From contig CAYSWV010000012.1 in the NCBI GenBank assembly GCA_964434865.1, positions 1 to 64,000 of the forward strand: a DNA stretch of 64,000 nucleotides, in the 5' to 3' direction. The notes beneath the pieces were generated by a model. It saw only the letters and a list, made by a program, of their open reading frames with translations. It did not search any database and had not been told where the DNA came from. Of this stretch, positions 1-8,758 are shown piece by piece (within the stretch, counting starts at the first letter, position 1; each line of letters opens with the position of its first letter). This stretch comes from CAYSWV01 sp964434865 (GTDB lineage Bacteria > Cyanobacteriota > Cyanobacteriia > Thermostichales > Thermostichaceae). The position numbers and the translations under genes are program-made.

Positions 1-1
1 C

Positions 2-1300
2 CAATGGGATGCTGCCGCTAATACCTTTACGCAAGGTCTATTTTGGGATCCTGAGGCGGCTCCACTACACTACAATCTGGGACTGGCCGAACGCAGCCGT
101 GGGAATATTCAACAGTCTATTCAAAGTCTACAACGCTCTTTAGCTCTCGATCCGGAGCAGGACCAAGCCCGCCTACGCCTAGCCTCTTTATTAATTCAAC
201 AAGGTCAGCCCCACACCGCCAGAGATCTGATTCAACCTATAGCTGTATCTGATCCTCAACACCCGATCGTACTCTGTCTTCAGGCTGCATTGAGTGCTAC
301 CCCTGCTGAAAAAATGGCGATCGCTGATCAGTTGCAAGCACGGGTAGCTCAGTCGGATTTGACAACTGACATCGAGTCCATGATGCTGATGACGCTAGCT
401 AACCTTGAAGATAAACTTGGGCGGTATCCTGAGGCCTTTCACCATTGCCAACAAGCTAAACAGTTACACCCTGATCCCTTTGATCCTAAGCTTTATACGC
501 AATTTTTTAAAGACTCGATCTCAATCTTCTCAAAACAAGCCTTTGAAACCCTGCCCCGATCATCCCTAACTGTTTCCCCCATTTATATTGTGGGGATGCC
601 CCGATCAGGAACCAGCCTGACCGAACAAATCTTGGGCTGCCATCCTAAAATTTATGCGGCTGGTGAGGTTACCTTTATGCAGGATTTGGTCTCAATGCTG
701 TCAACCCGTTTGGAGTTACCCTTTCCACACCTAGTTTCTAGCCTCACTCACCACCAAGTGGAATGGTTAGCTCAGTACTACTGGGGTCAGTTGCAAGCTT
801 TAATGCCAGGATCATTTCAAATCACTGAAAAGTTGCCGGGTAATCTTGTCTACCTTGGCCTGATTGTCCTGCTGTTTCCTAACTGTCGAATTATTCACTG
901 TCAACGAGATCCATTAGATACGTGTTTATCCTGTTATTTGACTGATTTCTTCTCCCCGCCCCATTACTGCAGTTCCTTGGAAAACTTAGGCCTAGCCTAC
1001 CAAACCTATCAACAGTTGATGGATCATTGGAAGCATGTTCTACCTGTAGCTATTTTTACTCTCAAATATGAAGATCTGGCTCAAAACCCTGAATCAACTA
1101 TTCGTCAACTGCTTGAGTACTGCAACCTTCCCTGGCACGAGGCTTGTTTGACTCCTCACTTATCTTCACGAATTGTCCAAACAGCTAGCTTTGAGCAAGT
1201 TAAACAACCGATCAACACCAACTCCATGGGTCGAGCCAACCACTACGACTCTTTTTTGGGCCCACTCAAGCGAGCTTTGCAAGCCAGCACTCAGGTTTAG
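2..1300 (+). CDS. TPR-containing sulfotransferase, 5' truncated by window edge
   Basis: The frame is open from base 2, so the true start lies outside the window. A TTG at 290 is only an internal codon. The first ~110 visible residues are TPR-like (motifs such as HYNLGLAERSRG and SLQRSLALDPEQ). The second half is a sulfotransferase domain with the PAPS-binding 5' loop YIVGMPRSGTSLTEQIL near nt 580-635 and a later segment IIHCQRDPLDTCLSCY that fits the 3'-phosphate-binding region. TPR plus sulfotransferase fusions are common in bacteria and probably transfer sulfate from PAPS to a protein or glycan; the acceptor cannot be read from sequence. It ends with TAG at 1298-1300. The neighbour mnmG starts 150 nt downstream and is probably transcribed separately. 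Confidence 0.85.
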   Translation, partial: QWDAAANTFTQGLFWDPEAAPLHYNLGLAERSRGNIQQSIQSLQRSLALDPEQDQARLRLASLLIQQGQPHTARDLIQPIAVSDPQHPIVLCLQAALSATPAEKMAIADQLQARVAQSDLTTDIESMMLMTLANLEDKLGRYPEAFHHCQQAKQLHPDPFDPKLYTQFFKDSISIFSKQAFETLPRSSLTVSPIYIVGMPRSGTSLTEQILGCHPKIYAAGEVTFMQDLVSMLSTRLELPFPHLVSSLTHHQVEWLAQYYWGQLQALMPGSFQITEKLPGNLVYLGLIVLLFPNCRIIHCQRDPLDTCLSCYLTDFFSPPHYCSSLENLGLAYQTYQQLMDHWKHVLPVAIFTLKYEDLAQNPESTIRQLLEYCNLPWHEACLTPHLSSRIVQTASFEQVKQPINTNSMGRANHYDSFLGPLKRALQASTQV

Positions 1301-1423
1301 AGTAGCGCTGGAAACCAGAGTTTTAAATTTGTAACTTAAGTTCAACTCGATCTGAGCCTATTTGATCTTGGGTTCAAAAGCTTGTGATCTTTACAGAGAC
1401 TTGAGTTACACTAGAGCATCTGA

Positions 1424-1438
1424 TCTAGTCTCACTAGA
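1424..1438. promoter_or_regulatory. Short palindrome in the mnmG leader, with candidate -10 upstream
   Basis: A perfect 6-3-6 inverted repeat (TCTAGT, CTC, ACTAGA) sits 12 nt before the mnmG ATG. A TACACT hexamer at 1407-1412 could serve as -10, but no convincing -35 lies 16-18 nt upstream. An operator or early-leader hairpin is possible; a chance palindrome is not excluded. Confidence 0.25.
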
Positions 1439-1449
1439 GATCAATAGCT

Positions 1450-3378
1450 ATGTTAAGAGATCCGGTTGATTTTCTTGATCATTATGACGTCATCGTAGTA
1501 GGTGGGGGCCACTCTGGCTGTGAAGCGGCACTGGCCTCGGCTCGGCTGGGATGTCGTACCCTAATGTTAACGCTCAATCTCGATAAAATTGCTTGGCAAC
1601 CCTGTAATCCAGCTGTAGGAGGGCCAGCTAAGTCTCAACTAGTACACGAGATCGATGCTCTTGGCGGGGAAATGGGCAAAGTGAGTGATCGGACCTATTT
1701 GCAAAAACGGGTGCTGAATCGCTCTCGAGGCCCGGCAGTATGGGCGTTACGAGCTCAAACTGACAAACGTGAGTACGCCCGAGCCATGCGTCAGGTGGTG
1801 GAAACTCAACCCCACTTGTTTATCCGTGAAGGCACTGTGATTGATCTGGTTTTAGGACCTAATGATGATATTCAAGGTGTTCAAACTCATTTTGGCTCTT
1901 GTTTTAGCTGTCAAGCTGTGATTTTAACGACAGGGACCTTCCTGGGAGGCCGGATCTGGATTGGCCGCCAGTCACAAGCAGCCGGTCGAGCTGGGGAGTT
2001 TTCAGTTGAAGGATTAACCCAAACTCTACAAGATCTAGGCTTTGAAACTGATCGCTTAAAAACAGGGACACCAGCTCGGGTGGATCGGCGTAGTGTTGAC
2101 TACAGTAAAATGGAACCTCAACCTTGGGATCCAGACCTGCGCTGGTTTAGCTTTGATCCATCTGCCTGGGTTGAGCGTGAGCAGATGTATTGCTACCTGA
2201 CTCGGACGACCGCACAGACGCATCAGATTATTAAAGATCACTTGCATTTAACCCCCGTATATGGAGGCTGGGTGGATGCTAAGGGTCCTCGCTACTGCCC
2301 TAGTATTGAAGATAAGATTGTTCGATTTGCTGATAAAGACAGTCATCAAATTTTTATTGAACCCGAAGGTCGTGATACGCCCGAACTCTATATTCAAGGT
2401 TTTTCAACTGGGATGCCTGAGTCGATCCAAATGCAGATGTTGCGCTCCTTACCCGGATTAGAAGACTGTGTGATGTTGCGGCCTGCTTATGCGGTTGAAT
2501 ATGACTATTTACCCGCTATACAATGCTTTCCCACCCTGATGACAAAGCGGATTGAGGGTCTTTTTTGTGCTGGACAGATCAACGGAACCACAGGTTATGA
2601 AGAGGCGGCTGCTCAAGGCTTGTTAGCTGGGATTAATGCGGCCCGACGAGTGCAGCAGCGCTCACTTGAGATTTTGCCACGCGAGTCTAGCTATATCGGC
2701 ACTTTAATTGATGATCTGTGTACCAAAGAACTCCGCGAACCTTATCGGATGCTCACCAGCCGGTCTGAGTATCGCCTGATTTTACGGTCTGATAATGCTG
2801 ATCAGAGATTGACACCCTTAGGTCACACGCTGGGACTCATTGATGATCAACGCTGGGAACGGTTTCAAGCCAAGCAACAGGCGATTCAGACTGAAATTCA
2901 GCGGCTCGAAACCCAACGGGTCAAAGCTCATGATCCTGCAGGGCAAGCCTTTACCCAACTGACGCACCAGGATATCAGGGGATCCGCCACTTTAGCTGAC
3001 TTATTGCGACGCTCAGACTTACATTACATCCATCTGCGGGAGCAAGGTCTTGATAATCCATCCTTGAGCTCATTTGAAGCCGAGGCTGCTGAGATCGCGG
3101 TTAAGTATCGAGGCTATATCCAACGACAACAGGTGCAAATCGAACAAATGACTCGGCAGTACCAGCGAACCTTGCCTAGCGATCTGAACTATCACACCAT
3201 TACCACTCTGTCTAAAGAAGCTCGGGAAAAATTGGCCGCGATCAGACCTCTGACTTTAGGACAGGCCGCTCGAATCGGGGGTGTCAACCCTGCCGATATT
3301 AATGCGCTGTTGGTTTATTTAGAACTGCAGTACCGACGCGATGAATCTAGTGCCACTTCCTCGATGACAGTAGCCTGA
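1450..3378 (+). CDS. mnmG: tRNA uridine-5-carboxymethylaminomethyl modification enzyme MnmG (GidA)
   Basis: FAD-dependent partner of MnmE, which installs the carboxymethylaminomethyl group at U34 of certain tRNAs using methylenetetrahydrofolate. The 642-residue length is normal for the family. The dinucleotide-binding motif GGGHSG is at residues 18-23, followed by CNPAVGGPAKS (52-62). The two family signatures appear as GPRYCPSIEDK (about 278-288) and AGQINGTTGYEEAAAQG (about 375-391). The C-terminal MnmE/tRNA-binding helical region is complete. The start is the ATG at 1450. Its partner gene mnmE lies about 26 kb downstream in this window. No oddities. Confidence 0.97.
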   Translation: MLRDPVDFLDHYDVIVVGGGHSGCEAALASARLGCRTLMLTLNLDKIAWQPCNPAVGGPAKSQLVHEIDALGGEMGKVSDRTYLQKRVLNRSRGPAVWALRAQTDKREYARAMRQVVETQPHLFIREGTVIDLVLGPNDDIQGVQTHFGSCFSCQAVILTTGTFLGGRIWIGRQSQAAGRAGEFSVEGLTQTLQDLGFETDRLKTGTPARVDRRSVDYSKMEPQPWDPDLRWFSFDPSAWVEREQMYCYLTRTTAQTHQIIKDHLHLTPVYGGWVDAKGPRYCPSIEDKIVRFADKDSHQIFIEPEGRDTPELYIQGFSTGMPESIQMQMLRSLPGLEDCVMLRPAYAVEYDYLPAIQCFPTLMTKRIEGLFCAGQINGTTGYEEAAAQGLLAGINAARRVQQRSLEILPRESSYIGTLIDDLCTKELREPYRMLTSRSEYRLILRSDNADQRLTPLGHTLGLIDDQRWERFQAKQQAIQTEIQRLETQRVKAHDPAGQAFTQLTHQDIRGSATLADLLRRSDLHYIHLREQGLDNPSLSSFEAEAAEIAVKYRGYIQRQQVQIEQMTRQYQRTLPSDLNYHTITTLSKEAREKLAAIRPLTLGQAARIGGVNPADINALLVYLELQYRRDESSATSSMTVA

Positions 3379-3594
3379 TCGGGTAGGCTTCAGATGAAGG
3401 AGTAGCTAGAACAACATAACTAGGTATAGTCTTATCTAAAGGACTACCAAAGATCTTAAGATTGTCAGACCAGGCTAGTTGATGATTTCCCCATCCTAGA
3501 TAAGGCCTGGATCAGTTTTCAGAGGTAGAACTTGAGAAACCGATCCAGTGGGTCACATTTTAGGGTACTCTGCATTGCGTGGTCTCTAAGTCTC

Positions 3595-5145
3595 ATGTCT
3601 GCAAATCTAGAAAGTGGGTCAAAACCCTACGACATTTTGATTTTATCCAATGGCCCTGGTGAGTTAACCACTTGGGTTAGACCTGTCGTTCTAGAGTTGC
3701 GGCAGCAAATGCCTGAGGCTCGCATCTCGTTGATGTTATCCCACTGTCCTCATGCATCAGGCCAAGAGGTTCAGCTTGCCTCTACCTTTATTGGAGTTGA
3801 TCGCATTCAAGATGTGGATGCTTTTTGGCGCTTTTTTTTAACAGGTACCACTGAAGAAGCCTGGGATTGGTCCCGTGCAGGGGTTGTGGTGTTTCTAGGT
3901 GGTGATCAAGTTTTTGGGATCTGGGCTGCCAGTATTTTAGGCTATCGGGTGGTGGTTTATGCGGAACACGAACCCCGCTGGCGCATTTGGGTGGATGCTT
4001 TTGCTGTCAGAACAGAAGGTATTAAGCAAAAGTACAAGGGTTGGCCCTTGGGTCGGCGCTGGGATCATAAAATGCATGTGATTGGCGATCTGATGATGGA
4101 TGGGGTAGCCAGTGCAACTTATCTTCCAGGATTACCTATTCCTGGCTGGTCCTCTGCAGGCATTGCCTCTACAGTCCCTCAACCTCGACCTGAGCCAGCC
4201 ACAACAACCATGGGGGCCTCCATTACTGAGCTTTATGATGCTCTAGATGTCAATCAGGCTGCTACTGTCCCTGAACCTCATCTACAACGTATTCAAGATG
4301 CGGCTCTACTACCTCGAGGGTGGCAACGACTCACCGAAAAAGGCTCCAATCGCTATCAAATTGCCCTCTTACCCGGGTCTAAAGCCGCTAAGCTCTCATT
4401 AGGGGTTCCTTTATTCCTGGCTGTTGCCGATGAGATCAGGCAGCTTGTCCCTAATGTCACGTTTGTCATTCCGGTTGCCCCAACCGTTTCAGCTCATCAA
4501 ATGGCCGCTTATGCTCAGGCCAAAACCAATTACGATATCTCGTTAGTTTATGGCACTACAGCTGTACTTGAGCAAACTAATCTTGGATCTCAATTTGTCA
4601 CCCCGTTTGGAACGATTGTTCGGTTGTGGACGTCGTTCCCAGCCTATTCGGTTCTGGCCAATTGTGATCTCTGTATTACGACTATTGGAGCCAACACAGC
4701 TGAGCTCACACGACTAGCCACCCCTATGTTGGTGGTTCTTCCCCTCAATAAACCAGATGCAATGCGAGCTTGGGACGGGTTACCGGGGATTCTAACTAAC
4801 CTACCCGTGGTGGGGACTTGGTTTGCCAAGATCATCAATAAGTTAGCCATGAAACTCCTGGGCTTGTTGGCTTGGCCCAATATTTTGGCTGGAGAAGAAG
4901 TGGTTCCTGAGATTCGAGGCCATCTAACACCTATTCAAATTGCTGAAATGGCAGCGGCCCTACTTAAAAATGAACCTCGTCGAGAGCAAATGCGAGATCG
5001 ACTCCAGCAGATCGCCGGACAACCGGGTGCCGCCCAGGCTATGGTTGATATTATTAAGTCTCAGTTAGCTAGAGCCAAACCTCGTATGATGAGACCCGCC
5101 CGATCAGCACCTTCTAATAAGCCTAATTCATCTCTGAAGTCGTAG
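3595..5145 (+). CDS. LpxB-like glycosyltransferase (lipid-A-disaccharide synthase-related protein)
   Basis: A 516-residue protein from the ATG at 3595. A TTG at 3532, preceded by AGAGG, would add 21 residues and is a real alternative. The N-terminus ILILSNGPGELTTWVRPV resembles the LpxB superfamily opening, and the C-terminal half has NCDLCITTIGANTAELTRL and RAWDGLPG, in the position where LpxB binds UDP-sugar. It differs enough from true LpxB that I would not assign lipid A synthesis; cyanobacteria carry this as a conserved paralogue of unknown substrate. A low-complexity Pro/Ala/Thr stretch (about residues 185-225) separates the two halves. The nuclease-like gene starts 8 nt downstream, so the two are probably co-transcribed. 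Confidence 0.75.
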   Translation: MSANLESGSKPYDILILSNGPGELTTWVRPVVLELRQQMPEARISLMLSHCPHASGQEVQLASTFIGVDRIQDVDAFWRFFLTGTTEEAWDWSRAGVVVFLGGDQVFGIWAASILGYRVVVYAEHEPRWRIWVDAFAVRTEGIKQKYKGWPLGRRWDHKMHVIGDLMMDGVASATYLPGLPIPGWSSAGIASTVPQPRPEPATTTMGASITELYDALDVNQAATVPEPHLQRIQDAALLPRGWQRLTEKGSNRYQIALLPGSKAAKLSLGVPLFLAVADEIRQLVPNVTFVIPVAPTVSAHQMAAYAQAKTNYDISLVYGTTAVLEQTNLGSQFVTPFGTIVRLWTSFPAYSVLANCDLCITTIGANTAELTRLATPMLVVLPLNKPDAMRAWDGLPGILTNLPVVGTWFAKIINKLAMKLLGLLAWPNILAGEEVVPEIRGHLTPIQIAEMAAALLKNEPRREQMRDRLQQIAGQPGAAQAMVDIIKSQLARAKPRMMRPARSAPSNKPNSSLKS

Positions 5146-5153
5146 CGAGGGTT

Positions 5154-5927
5154 ATGACTGCTCACCCCATGTATCAAGCTGTAGTCAACTCTAATCACAT
5201 TCAGATCCAAGCTAGCTGGCCCCCCCCAACCCCTGTACACCTTCAAGCTCATTTGGACGCTTGGGTATCTGAGATCACGTTAGAACCCACCCAGCCGGGC
5301 AGCTCCTTTGGGGTTTATCTGAGTCCAGGGATCAATCAACTTCAACTACACTATGTTCAAGGGCAAGGGCCTCTTCAACTTCAGTTGGATCCGACCGTTA
5401 TTATTTCAGATCGTCCCATCTTTTTAACGTGGTTGCCAGGTCAAAAGCAATCTTGGCAGTTAGAAGTTCAGTGTGGATTGTTGGCTCCTAGAGAGGGTCA
5501 AGTTCCGGGCTGGATTGATGAATCGATTCGGATCTTTCGACCCCGAGAACGGGTTGTCGCTGAAGTCTTGAGGCAAGAAGGGTGGATTGTTAAAGCCTTA
5601 CCCAATCCCGATGCCTCTGATCAACGACATGCGGATGGCTTGCTAATTGATCAGGCTACTGAGGCTAGCTTTAAGGTTGAGTTTAAAACTTTAGATCCAG
5701 GATCTCAGGCTATTCAAGTGAAACGAGCGGTGAAAAATGCTTTAAAAGGGCAAGGGCAAGCTCAACATATCGTCATTGATGCTCGTCAATCTGGCTTGTC
5801 AGCCACTGAAGCTGGGCTAGGGATGAAACTTGTTCGCCGTCTGGCTTTGGGGCGGTTGAAAAGCTTGCGGATTTTGGGAGCTACCTATGATTATGCTCAG
5901 GGCTACCCCTACCGGCTTAAAGATTGA
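5154..5927 (+). CDS. CdiA C-terminal (tRNase)-like PD-(D/E)XK nuclease domain protein
   Basis: 257 residues, ATG start. Residues 1-115 form a beta-rich region I do not recognise. From about 125 onward the pattern fits the CdiA C-terminal nuclease family: a helix (RERVVAEVLRQEGW), then ADGLLID, then FKVEFKTLD, supplying the Asp and Glu-x-Lys of a PD-(D/E)XK site, then a helix of basic residues, the strand AQHIVIDARQSGLS with the Thr/Glu/Ala helix after it, and a final strand LKSLRILGATYDY. In contact-dependent inhibition systems this domain cleaves tRNA. Here there is no secretion module, no filamentous repeat and no adjacent immunity candidate, so a housekeeping nucleic-acid enzyme is as likely as a toxin. 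It follows the LpxB-like gene by 8 nt and overlaps the convergent esterase by 11 nt. Assignment is by motif recognition only. Confidence 0.6.
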   Translation: MTAHPMYQAVVNSNHIQIQASWPPPTPVHLQAHLDAWVSEITLEPTQPGSSFGVYLSPGINQLQLHYVQGQGPLQLQLDPTVIISDRPIFLTWLPGQKQSWQLEVQCGLLAPREGQVPGWIDESIRIFRPRERVVAEVLRQEGWIVKALPNPDASDQRHADGLLIDQATEASFKVEFKTLDPGSQAIQVKRAVKNALKGQGQAQHIVIDARQSGLSATEAGLGMKLVRRLALGRLKSLRILGATYDYAQGYPYRLKD

Positions 5928-6555
5928 GTTCGACTAAAGTGGACTTCAGATAACTCCAGATCAAATCGTAACTATTAGCTAGTGCATGATCACTATCTAG
6001 CTCCACCAGATCAACCGCTTGATGGTGAGTGGCATAGTCACGACTGACTCCAATCGGAATGACTTCATCGTGGCAACCATGCAAAATGAGGGTAGGCACT
6101 GATCGTTTGAGATCATGATGATCATTGTACTGCTGAGCATCAGTGACAAAGGCATAGTGTAAGGGCACATAAGCTTGATAAGCATAATGATAGACACGAT
6201 GGTAGCCACTATGTTGCCATTGCCTCAAAGTTTCAGGACTCAATGTAGGCAACCAATGGGATAAAAAATTAAAAGCAGGAGCCAGTAAAATCAATCGTTG
6301 AACTTGCGGTTGGTGTTCAGCTACCCAAGTGGCCACTAGCCCTCCCAGACTGGAACCCACTAAAGTTACAGGTTGATCAGGCAAATTGGCTTTAATGTGT
6401 TGAATCTGGTGGGTGAGAGTTAAGTCAGTGAACGTCGGTTGATTGAGATCAGGCATCGCTAACGGGATCTGATATTGCTGCAAACACTGTTGCAAATAGA
6501 TCCCCTTTGCTGACTTAGGTCCAGAGGCAAAGCCATGCAAATAGAGGTAAATCAT
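5917..6555 (-). CDS. YqiA/YcfP-type alpha/beta hydrolase (esterase)
   Basis: 212 residues, the usual size for the YqiA/UPF0227 esterase group. MIYLYLHGFASGPKS gives the oxyanion strand and loop. GSSLGG supplies the nucleophilic Ser, HGCHDEVIP the acid Asp, and DSDHAL the catalytic His near the C-terminus, so the triad is complete. These are small cytoplasmic esterases of poorly defined physiological substrate. It starts 11 nt after the acidic exported protein gene in the same direction and is probably the last gene of the trmD group. Its 3' end overlaps the convergent nuclease-like gene by 11 nt. Confidence 0.85.
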   Translation of the reverse strand: MIYLYLHGFASGPKSAKGIYLQQCLQQYQIPLAMPDLNQPTFTDLTLTHQIQHIKANLPDQPVTLVGSSLGGLVATWVAEHQPQVQRLILLAPAFNFLSHWLPTLSPETLRQWQHSGYHRVYHYAYQAYVPLHYAFVTDAQQYNDHHDLKRSVPTLILHGCHDEVIPIGVSRDYATHHQAVDLVELDSDHALANSYDLIWSYLKSTLVELNL

Positions 6556-6566
6556 GTAGCCATCGT

Positions 6567-6974
6567 TTATGGAGTGACCGCTTCATCTGTGTCGTCCTCA
6601 TCAAGATCTGCCTCCTCAGTCAACTCAGCCTCAGTTTCAAGTTCGACCTCAGTAGCGCTGAGAGTGGCTGATGAGTCCTCTGGTTTCACAATATTGGGGC
6701 CAATTTCCAATGTCTCTTGACGAGATCTAAAGTTAGAAATAGCTTCATCCAAGGCTTCTTCTTGCTCTTGAGGATCAATGGGATCCTCGTCCAGCCGATC
6801 AGCCATCCTCAACAAATCATTAATATTAACCGTTGATCCATCAAACAAGTTGATATCAGGTGTGGTGGTGGTGGCGTTGTTAACATCGCGATGGAGTTGA
6901 GCTTGAGCCAGAGGGGCTACAAGTATCGTGCCTGTGATCACCACACTCAAGAATAAAATGGGGTTCCGAATCAT
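6567..6974 (-). CDS. Acidic exported protein of unknown function
   Basis: 135 residues. An N-terminal signal peptide (hydrophobic segment about residues 5-21, likely cleavage after AQA at about 23-25) precedes a short region containing VNINDLLRMADRLDED and a very acidic Glu/Thr-rich tail (about residues 95-135). The start is supported by a strong Shine-Dalgarno sequence GGAGGTG just upstream on the minus strand. It probably acts outside the cytoplasmic membrane. I do not recognise a named domain. It lies 32 nt downstream of trmD and 11 nt upstream of the esterase gene. Confidence 0.7.
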   Translation of the reverse strand: MIRNPILFLSVVITGTILVAPLAQAQLHRDVNNATTTTPDINLFDGSTVNINDLLRMADRLDEDPIDPQEQEEALDEAISNFRSRQETLEIGPNIVKPEDSSATLSATEVELETEAELTEEADLDEDDTDEAVTP

Positions 6975-7006
6975 GCTACACCTCCGTCACAACTTCATAG
7001 TAGGGA

Positions 7007-7762
7007 TTAATCAGACGATGGTTCTTGATGGTTAGCTGTTCTAACTCTATTAAGGAAGCTTTGCTCCTCTGGTGTCAATTCTATCTGATGCAATAGATCG
7101 GGGCGACGTTGCCAGGTGCGGAGCAATTGTTGTTGCCGTCTCCAGCGTGCGATGGCCTGATGATTCCCTGATAACAGCACCTCCGGCACCCGTAAGCCTT
7201 CATACTCAGGAGGACGGGTATATTGGGGAAAGTCTAACAGACCTGCTTCAAAACTCTCAGACTTAAGAGATTCTGTTTTACCTACGGTGCCGGGTAGTAG
7301 GCGCACCACTCCATTTATCACCGTTAGGGCTGGGATCTCGCCACAGGTCAGCACAAAATCTCCAATCGAAATTTCTTGAGTGGCCAAGTGAGTTCTAACT
7401 CGTTCGTCAACGCCTTCATAATGGCCACAGAGAATGACTAACTGAGATAAGTGAGACCAAGATTGCAGATGAGCTTGTTTAAGGGGAGCACCCTGGGGTG
7501 TCATCAGAATGATTTCTCGGGGTAATAACTCGGGTAAGGAGCGGACAGCAGCAAACAGAGGATCAGGTTTGAGGAGCATGCCAACTCCCCCGCCGTAACA
7601 TTCGTCATCAACTCGATGATGTTTATCTAAGGCAAACGCTCTGGGATTGGTTAAAATGACTTCCGCAATCCCCTGATCAAGGGCTTTTCCCAACAAACTG
7701 GTTTGCAAGGGAGTCGTGAAAAAGTCAGGGAAGAGAGTGACAACATCAATGCGTAGCGTCAT
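7007..7762 (-). CDS. trmD: tRNA (guanine37-N1)-methyltransferase TrmD
   Basis: SAM-dependent SPOUT methyltransferase that makes m1G37 in tRNAs with G36, preventing +1 frameshifting. I chose the ATG at 7762 (protein begins MTLRIDVVTLFPDFF, as in the family) over the in-frame ATG at 7774. Diagnostic segments are ECYGGGVGMLLKPDP, LCGHYEGVDERV, SIGDFVLTCGE (trefoil knot and SAM loop) and GLLDFPQYTRPPEYEG. The 251-residue length is normal. It overlaps the end of the upstream unknown gene by 17 nt, suggesting translational coupling. It is not next to rimM or rplS here, unlike in many bacteria. Confidence 0.95.
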   Translation of the reverse strand: MTLRIDVVTLFPDFFTTPLQTSLLGKALDQGIAEVILTNPRAFALDKHHRVDDECYGGGVGMLLKPDPLFAAVRSLPELLPREIILMTPQGAPLKQAHLQSWSHLSQLVILCGHYEGVDERVRTHLATQEISIGDFVLTCGEIPALTVINGVVRLLPGTVGKTESLKSESFEAGLLDFPQYTRPPEYEGLRVPEVLLSGNHQAIARWRRQQQLLRTWQRRPDLLHQIELTPEEQSFLNRVRTANHQEPSSD

Positions 7763-8261
7763 CGGGTTCCGCATCCGTTCGAAAGCGCTCCATATCCATC
7801 CGCAGCCGCTCGATCTCTCGAGTTAAACCCATTAAGTTTGAAACATCTTCAGGACTGATTCTGGCTGTCTCAGCCATTGGAGAAGAGGTCTCAGCTGGAT
7901 CTGGATCCTCCGTGGCTTGAGCAGATTCGGTTTCTGGTATGGGATCAGCAGCTGGATCTGAATCTTCTGTGACTTGAGCTTGGGCTTGGGCTTGCTCAAC
8001 ATATTGGATGGCTTCTTGTTCAGTTAGCTGCCCTTTAGCAACAAGCTCTTCTGCGAGTAGATCGATATCCATACCTAGCTTGCTAATATTTTCAGTTCGT
8101 TTTTCAGGATCTTGTAACATTTCCACAAATGAGGCCGCAGTGCCATAAACCAAGTACCGGGCTCGGGTCAGCCAATCTGAAGGATCTGGAGAGGGGGAGG
8201 ACGATTCAGGGGGTTGATCACTCATAGCTAAATTCTCACTCATACTGAACAAACTGACCAT
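7746..8261 (-). CDS. Conserved-looking cyanobacterial protein of unknown function upstream of trmD
   Basis: 171 residues from the ATG at 8261; in-frame ATGs at 8243 and 8225 are alternatives and none has a clear Shine-Dalgarno sequence. A folded-looking core about residues 30-85 (WLTRARYLVYGTAASFVEML and a helical GQLTEQEAIQYVEQ segment) is followed by a Glu/Pro/Ala/Asp-rich linker and a short C-terminal helix (NLMGLTREIERLRMDMERF) with coiled-coil character. The core looks like a membrane-associated or phasin-like helical module, but I cannot name a family. Overlap with trmD suggests one transcript with the tRNA methyltransferase. Confidence 0.6.
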   Translation of the reverse strand: MVSLFSMSENLAMSDQPPESSSPSPDPSDWLTRARYLVYGTAASFVEMLQDPEKRTENISKLGMDIDLLAEELVAKGQLTEQEAIQYVEQAQAQAQVTEDSDPAADPIPETESAQATEDPDPAETSSPMAETARISPEDVSNLMGLTREIERLRMDMERFRTDAEPDDATH

Positions 8262-8620
8262 GACCAGTTAACAGAAATCTATCAAGACGATTTTTGGGTT
8301 CTCCTTCTTGGACAATAGCTCAAAAAACGTTATTCTATATATACTTTACGTTATCTTTCTTCACAGGCATCTGGGTTCTAGATTTTGGAGCAAGATTTTG
8401 GAGCAAGATTTTGGAGCAAGATTTTGGAGCAAGATAGAAGTCAACTTGCATGACGTGAAGTGGATGACGCAAGCTTCAGCAAGACACTCCTGGGAGAATG
8501 AATTGTTGATGACTTTGCTCCTGACAACCCACTGGGGCCTAGGCTATGATCAGAATCTCAGGTAAACGTTCTATCGTTCAGTCAATTGCTGACGTCAGAT
8601 CACCTTATGAGGCAGAACAC
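8262..8620. other. 359-nt intergenic stretch with a 13-bp tandem repeat
   Basis: No gene is supported here. An open frame runs through it, but the 13-bp repeat array inside shifts frame with each unit and the composition is not coding-like. The repeat itself is listed separately. Confidence 0.5.
8382..8433. repeat. Tandem repeat, four perfect 13-bp units
   Basis: Unit ATTTTGGAGCAAG occurs four times head to tail at 8382-8394, 8395-8407, 8408-8420 and 8421-8433 without a mismatch. The unit length is not a multiple of three, so the array is unlikely to be translated. Perfect copies point to recent slippage or expansion. Confidence 0.95.
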
Positions 8621-8758
8621 ATGGATTGGCTAGATAAAGTCATCGAAAAACTTAGAGAGTGGGTTGATCGTGTTATTGATGCGCTGACAGGTCCCCAATC
8701 TCAACCTCAACCAATCCCCATCCCTGTTGATGATTTTCCTAGACGCAGACATAGGTGA
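8621..8758 (+). CDS. Small amphipathic protein with Pro-rich, Arg-ended tail
   Basis: 45 residues starting at the ATG at 8621, preceded by GAGG about 9 nt upstream. An in-frame ATG at 8546 would add 25 residues with no Shine-Dalgarno sequence and different composition. The protein begins MDWLDKVIEKLREWVDRV, an amphipathic helix, then a Pro/Gln/Ile linker (QPQPIPIPVDDFP) and a basic end RRRHR. This layout resembles small hypothetical proteins I have seen in cyanobacteria, but I know no function; a peripheral membrane helix is the simplest reading. It stands alone between the trmD group and aroQ. Confidence 0.55.
   Translation: MDWLDKVIEKLREWVDRVIDALTGPQSQPQPIPIPVDDFPRRRHR

Noticed and set aside
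290..1300. Gene start at TTG 290
   Set aside because: The frame stays open and TPR-like to the window edge, so the start is upstream.
8382..8433. Regular repeats suggesting a CRISPR array
   Set aside because: The units are 13 bp, contiguous and without spacers, and no cas genes are nearby.
8308..8565. Open frame of 85 codons upstream of the small protein gene
   Set aside because: It includes four 13-bp repeats that shift frame with each unit, has low complexity and no Shine-Dalgarno sequence, so it is not a convincing gene.
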